Shown piece after piece: positions 60,731 to 64,000 of a stretch of 64,000 nucleotides of DNA (its first letter is position 1; the number at the start of each line of letters is the position of its first letter). The position numbers were made by a program, and so were the translations under genes. Below the pieces are notes generated by a model that made no database searches, was not told the origin of the DNA, and worked only from the letters and a program-made list of their open reading frames with translations. The DNA is from Ceratobasidium sp. AG-K (lineage: Eukaryota; Basidiomycota; Agaricomycetes; Cantharellales; Ceratobasidiaceae). Where the stretch lies: the NCBI GenBank assembly GCA_037039685.1, contig JAWNGF010000003.1, forward strand, positions 4,748,571 to 4,812,570. The letters run 5' to 3'.

Positions 60731-61994
60731 ATGAGCGCACTCTCGTCATTCCTAACTAGCAACAAGCAAGCATTCTTGGCAGATGTATCGACTAACCAAG
60801 GGGAGGGATGGACTATTGTCATGGGCAACGAGGCGGGAGGTAAGCCCTTGGTCTTTGAAATCGGGCGTCTACTGATGTCTTACAGATCTCGACTCATGCG
60901 CCAGTGCTATTGCCCAGTCGTACCTCTCTGCGACCTTGGACAATTCTCGCACGATTGCCCTTATCCAAACTCCCCGCGCCGACTTTACTCTCCGTGCTGA
61001 GAACCAGCTCGCGTTCCGACTCGCTCGACTCGATTCAAAAAACACCGACCTACTCACAATCGACGACATACCTTCCTCGGTTCCACTCACCTCGCTCCGC
61101 ACCTCGTTTGCCCTAGTCGACCACAACCGTATCTTGCCCAAATTCCTCTCAGACCCCAACTCGGATCGCGTCAAGGCGATATTTGACCACCACGAGGACG
61201 AAGGCGCGCACAAGTCTGCCGACCCGCGCATAATCCGCGTCCCAACTGGATCAGCCGCCTCGCTCGTGACAGAGCACTACAGGCCCCGCTTCCCGTCCCC
61301 GTCGGAAATCACAGCCGACGTAGCCTCGCTGCTCTTATCTGCCATCGTCATTGACACGGGTGGACTCAAAGACAACGACAAGACCCAACCCCTCGACCGC
61401 GAATCGAGCAACTTTTTGTTCCCGCTTACGCATTTTGCTGCCGTCGCAACCGCAGAAGACTCCCATGTCCCCAAGTCGATCGAGACCCTCTCCGAGCAAC
61501 TCACCGCGTCCAAACAAGCCGTGTCTCACCTCTCTGGACGGGACTTACTCCGTCGCGACTATAAAGAATTTGAACTTGGGTCGGTCCAGGCTGGAAACTT
61601 TACTCGACTGGGATTGTCTACCGTCCCGATGGGATTAGACGATTGGCTGGAACGAGATGGCGCCAAGGCATTTTGGGAAACTCAAGAAGGGTGGATCAAG
61701 GAGCGCGGATTGGACGTGTCGGGCGTGTTGACGACGTTTAGGACCAAGAAGAAGCAAAAGCATAAGCGCGAGATGATGCTCGCGTTTCCCGGAAATGGGG
61801 ATATAGGCAAAGCGCCGACCGGATTGGAGCTCAAGCTGTATAATGGGATCGAGGCGAACGAAGAGTTGGATGCAGAGAGGCGAGAGTTGGATGGGATCGA
61901 GGGTCGGAGGGCGCGTGCATGGGAGCAAAGGAATAAGCACGCGACCCGCAAGATTATTGCGCCTGTACTCAAGGCGATTATCGAGGGGAAATAA
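60731..61994 (+). CDS. PPX1: Exopolyphosphatase (DHH family)
   Basis: Two exons, 60731-60839 and 60886-61994, joined in phase (MGNEAG|DLDSCASAIAQSYL). The DHH-family motifs are DLDS (metal Asp), ALVDHNR, FDHHEDEG and IVIDTGGLKDNDKT. The length (about 405 residues) and the C-terminal DHHA2 region fit Ppx1, which releases phosphate from the end of polyphosphate. The start at 60731 (MSALSSFLTSNKQAFLADVS) matches family length. An upstream in-frame ATG at 60533 would add MRLPSRRVVIPCVGFALVSS and a Ser/Thr-rich stretch, with a hydrophobic segment that could be a membrane anchor or presequence. The gene ends convergent with the S41 peptidase. Confidence 0.92.
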
Positions 61995-62210
61995 ATTGTA
62001 ACGATAGATGTATTTCGTAGCTGTGAATTCTGAACCTGAACGCGCCATTTTTGTTTCTCTTGCTTAATTTAGTCTGTGCCCCTGTCGATCGTGACATCAC
62101 GCGTTGTGATTGATGAGCACAATTACCCCGTTTGGAAGTTATAGCATTTATTCACTTGAAGCAGTTGCAGCGCAGTACCAGTACAGTTTTAATCCGCAAA
62201 GGCCTGTTTG

Positions 62211-64000
62211 TTACTTCAGGTAAGTCTTGGCGCTGAAAAGGAAACATTAGTTAATATTACGAATCTGAACGGAACCGAAGTGCGTACACATAGGTCCAGA
62301 GGTTCTGCGGGCTCATGTATGTCTCGGCGGTATACGGAATGCGATAGTTGGCCCGTTCAACGTGGAAAGCTAAGTATACATGTAATTAGTGGTGGACTCG
62401 AGCTCAGGGAAACGGAACGTACCAAGCGGCTCGGCCTTGTTCTGCCACGACCATGCATAACGCCAGTTGACACGGTAATTCGCGTTGACGAGTAGGTCTG
62501 GGGGTGCAAGCGAGTCCTAATTATGTTGAAACTTGGGTTAGATCGGCTTCATAGCCAGAACTCGCACGTACGTTTTTCAGACCGGCAGTTTTAATCTCCG
62601 AGTCAAGGTCCGCCCATTCGAGGACTTGGTTCCCCGCCATCCCGTTAAAATTCATCGCTGCGCCAGGCTACAGTCGGTGTCAAGTATGAGTATGAACTCG
62701 GTTGAGGAAGCGCTTGAAAAAGGCTCACGTTTCCGCCAAATGTGGCTACCTTGATTCCGAGTTTTTCGTATGCGACTGCGGTGAAGAGTGCACACGTAGA
62801 GGCACATTCTCCGTTTCCAACAATGATGATCTGTAATACGGTCTTTATGTAGTCGAATAGTGGCGGTCAGTGGACCGACCTTGGAGGCGGGGAAAGCAGG
62901 TTCCGCAGGAAGGTCGACGTTGTATGGTGTGCCTGCACAGCTTCCGTTGGCATTTATCCACAGGCAAGTCACTACATGGATACTTACAGATGTCATAGAA
63001 GCGCTTAGACACAGCATCTTTGGAGAGATTGACGGTGAGGTTGGCTGTTAGTTTCATATCATTAGGGTAAGTTCAGCGCTGAACTTCCATTGTGCAACAT
63101 ACTAGGCGGCTCCATGTAATTGTAATCTGCCGGCTGAGGAGTGTTGTTCAAGAACGCCCATTCTGGTGCGATTTAAATTAGAAAAATCAAAAGTCCTAAG
63201 ATGAAAAGCGCCTACGGTTGGGACTGTAGTACATGTAGTCAATTCCTTGAGCGATGTCAGAGGCCACAATCTTGCGGGCGAGAGGCCCAGCACGCATGGT
63301 CGATTCAAAGCCACTGGAATTATATGAAGAGTGAGCGTCATAGTGGCAGAGTTACCGGGAATGTGCTTACGCATAGCCGAACTTTGTCCCAGCCAGAGCA
63401 TTGATCAAAAACTCGCCTATATGCGTCTTGGTCACCAAAACCTCTTAATATGACAAAGCGGAGCTTACCAAGGCAAACATACCCACCGCCGTTCCCGGTA
63501 GTATCAACAATCAATTGCTCTACGTTGGCAGCTTTAAACTTGGCAAGTGCAGCAATCGTGTCGTTTTGAAATCCAACATAGTCTCCACCAAAGGATCCAA
63601 CCATTAGCTAAGTAAATGTAGAAAAATCTGTTAGAGGCAGAAGAAAGACTGAGTACGGGTGTTGACACTAACCACTCCCGTCTTGTTATCTGCCAAGTTC
63701 AAAGGGTAAATACGATACGAACACGGTCAGCTAACCGAAGTACCTGGCAATACGTAGGCCTTGATCACGCCCGTTCCGTTGATTACATCAGGCTGAGTAG
63801 GTATGTTTGGCTGAGGCAGGCCAACGTTCTTTGCAGGAGCGGCGCTAATCTTGGCTATGGGCCGCCTTTTCTTCTGGATAAGCTCGCGACGCTGCACGGC
63901 AGCTTCCGATCCACGATAGTCTACACCGTTGGTTTCCTCATTCGCGGCGCAGTTCGTCGCCCAGTATGAGGGACCATCGGTAAAGGGGGCACCAAGATAG
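62211..64000 (-). CDS. S41-family peptidase-like protein (5' part outside window)
   Basis: Ends LWTYVAKTYLK at 62211, with at least eight small exons visible. The frame is open at 64000, where it reads YLGAPFTDGPSYWATNCAAN, a Cys-bearing secreted-type segment. Motifs: MVGSFGGDYVGFQND, LIVDTTGNGGGYVCLG, GAFLINALAGTKFGYAG, then IIIVGNGECASTCALFTAVA, with Cys-Ala-Ser-Thr-Cys around a possible nucleophile Ser, and KLGIKVATFGGN. The GNGGG and ECASTCALF blocks fit fungal S41 peptidases of the CPAF-like type. A catalytic Lys was not established. The signal peptide would lie beyond the window. Substrate unknown. Confidence 0.75.

Noticed and set aside
1..64000. CRISPR arrays, operons or prokaryotic defence modules
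   Set aside because: The sequence is intron-rich eukaryotic DNA; no regular direct repeats with spacers and no such gene families were seen.

Overview
The window is a piece of a filamentous fungal nuclear genome. It is most consistent with an agaricomycete of the Rhizoctonia solani (Cantharellales) type. The signs are intron-dense genes with short introns (mostly 45-65 bp, GT..AG, often with a CTAAC/CTGAC-like branch site), a tandem laccase pair, an expanded F-box/leucine-rich family, a tyrosine-kinase-like (TKL) kinase with a lineage-style N-terminal domain, and fungal housekeeping genes (THR4, SLX1, SCC3/Irr1, FOL1, PPX1, PDX3, MIC10, Asterix). The genus is inferred from family style, not proven. 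I reconstructed exon structures by eye, so junctions are predictions. Coordinates of spliced genes are genomic spans.

Layout. 1-492 (-): MIC10, cut by the window edge. 896-6073 (+): large Dbl-family RhoGEF. 6445-8078 (-): F-box protein with a one-base frameshift. 8778-9989 (+): secreted GDSL esterase with a GC-AG intron and a phase problem. 10286-12147 (-): threonine synthase with a Gcn4/Cpc1-type site upstream. 12750-16252 (-): unknown 1107-residue protein. 16628-17946 (+): DUF1295/steroid-reductase-like membrane protein. 19276-19841 (-): Asterix, a four-exon 104-residue gene that simple ORF scanning misses. 19842-24261: a 4.4-kb stretch with nothing I can identify. 24262-28430 (+): unknown Ser/Pro-rich coiled-coil protein. 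28673-33535 (-): cohesin subunit SCC3. 34714-37859 (-): TKL kinase. 38654-41008 (-): laccase A. 42061-42821 (-): pyridoxamine-phosphate oxidase. 43363-45304 (+): SLX1. 45587-49618 (+): F-box cluster (a fragment, an intact gene, and a copy broken by an in-frame TGA). 50540-53504 (+): unknown proline-rich protein. 55408-57770 (+): laccase B. 57932-60392 (-): trifunctional FOL1. 60731-61994 (+): exopolyphosphatase PPX1. 62211-64000 (-): S41-family peptidase, cut by the window edge.

I found no self-contained novel system (no defence island, CRISPR or biosynthetic cluster). The strongest unusual signal is the inverted laccase pair. The two genes point away from each other across 14.4 kb and share a 719-bp, indel-free, near-identical tract that runs through two introns, while the flanking exons and introns have diverged. 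This is the pattern expected from gene conversion. Second is the local decay of the F-box family: one frameshift, one nonsense codon and one fragment among four copies. Third are three long genes of unknown function, each with a conserved-looking structured segment embedded in low-complexity sequence.
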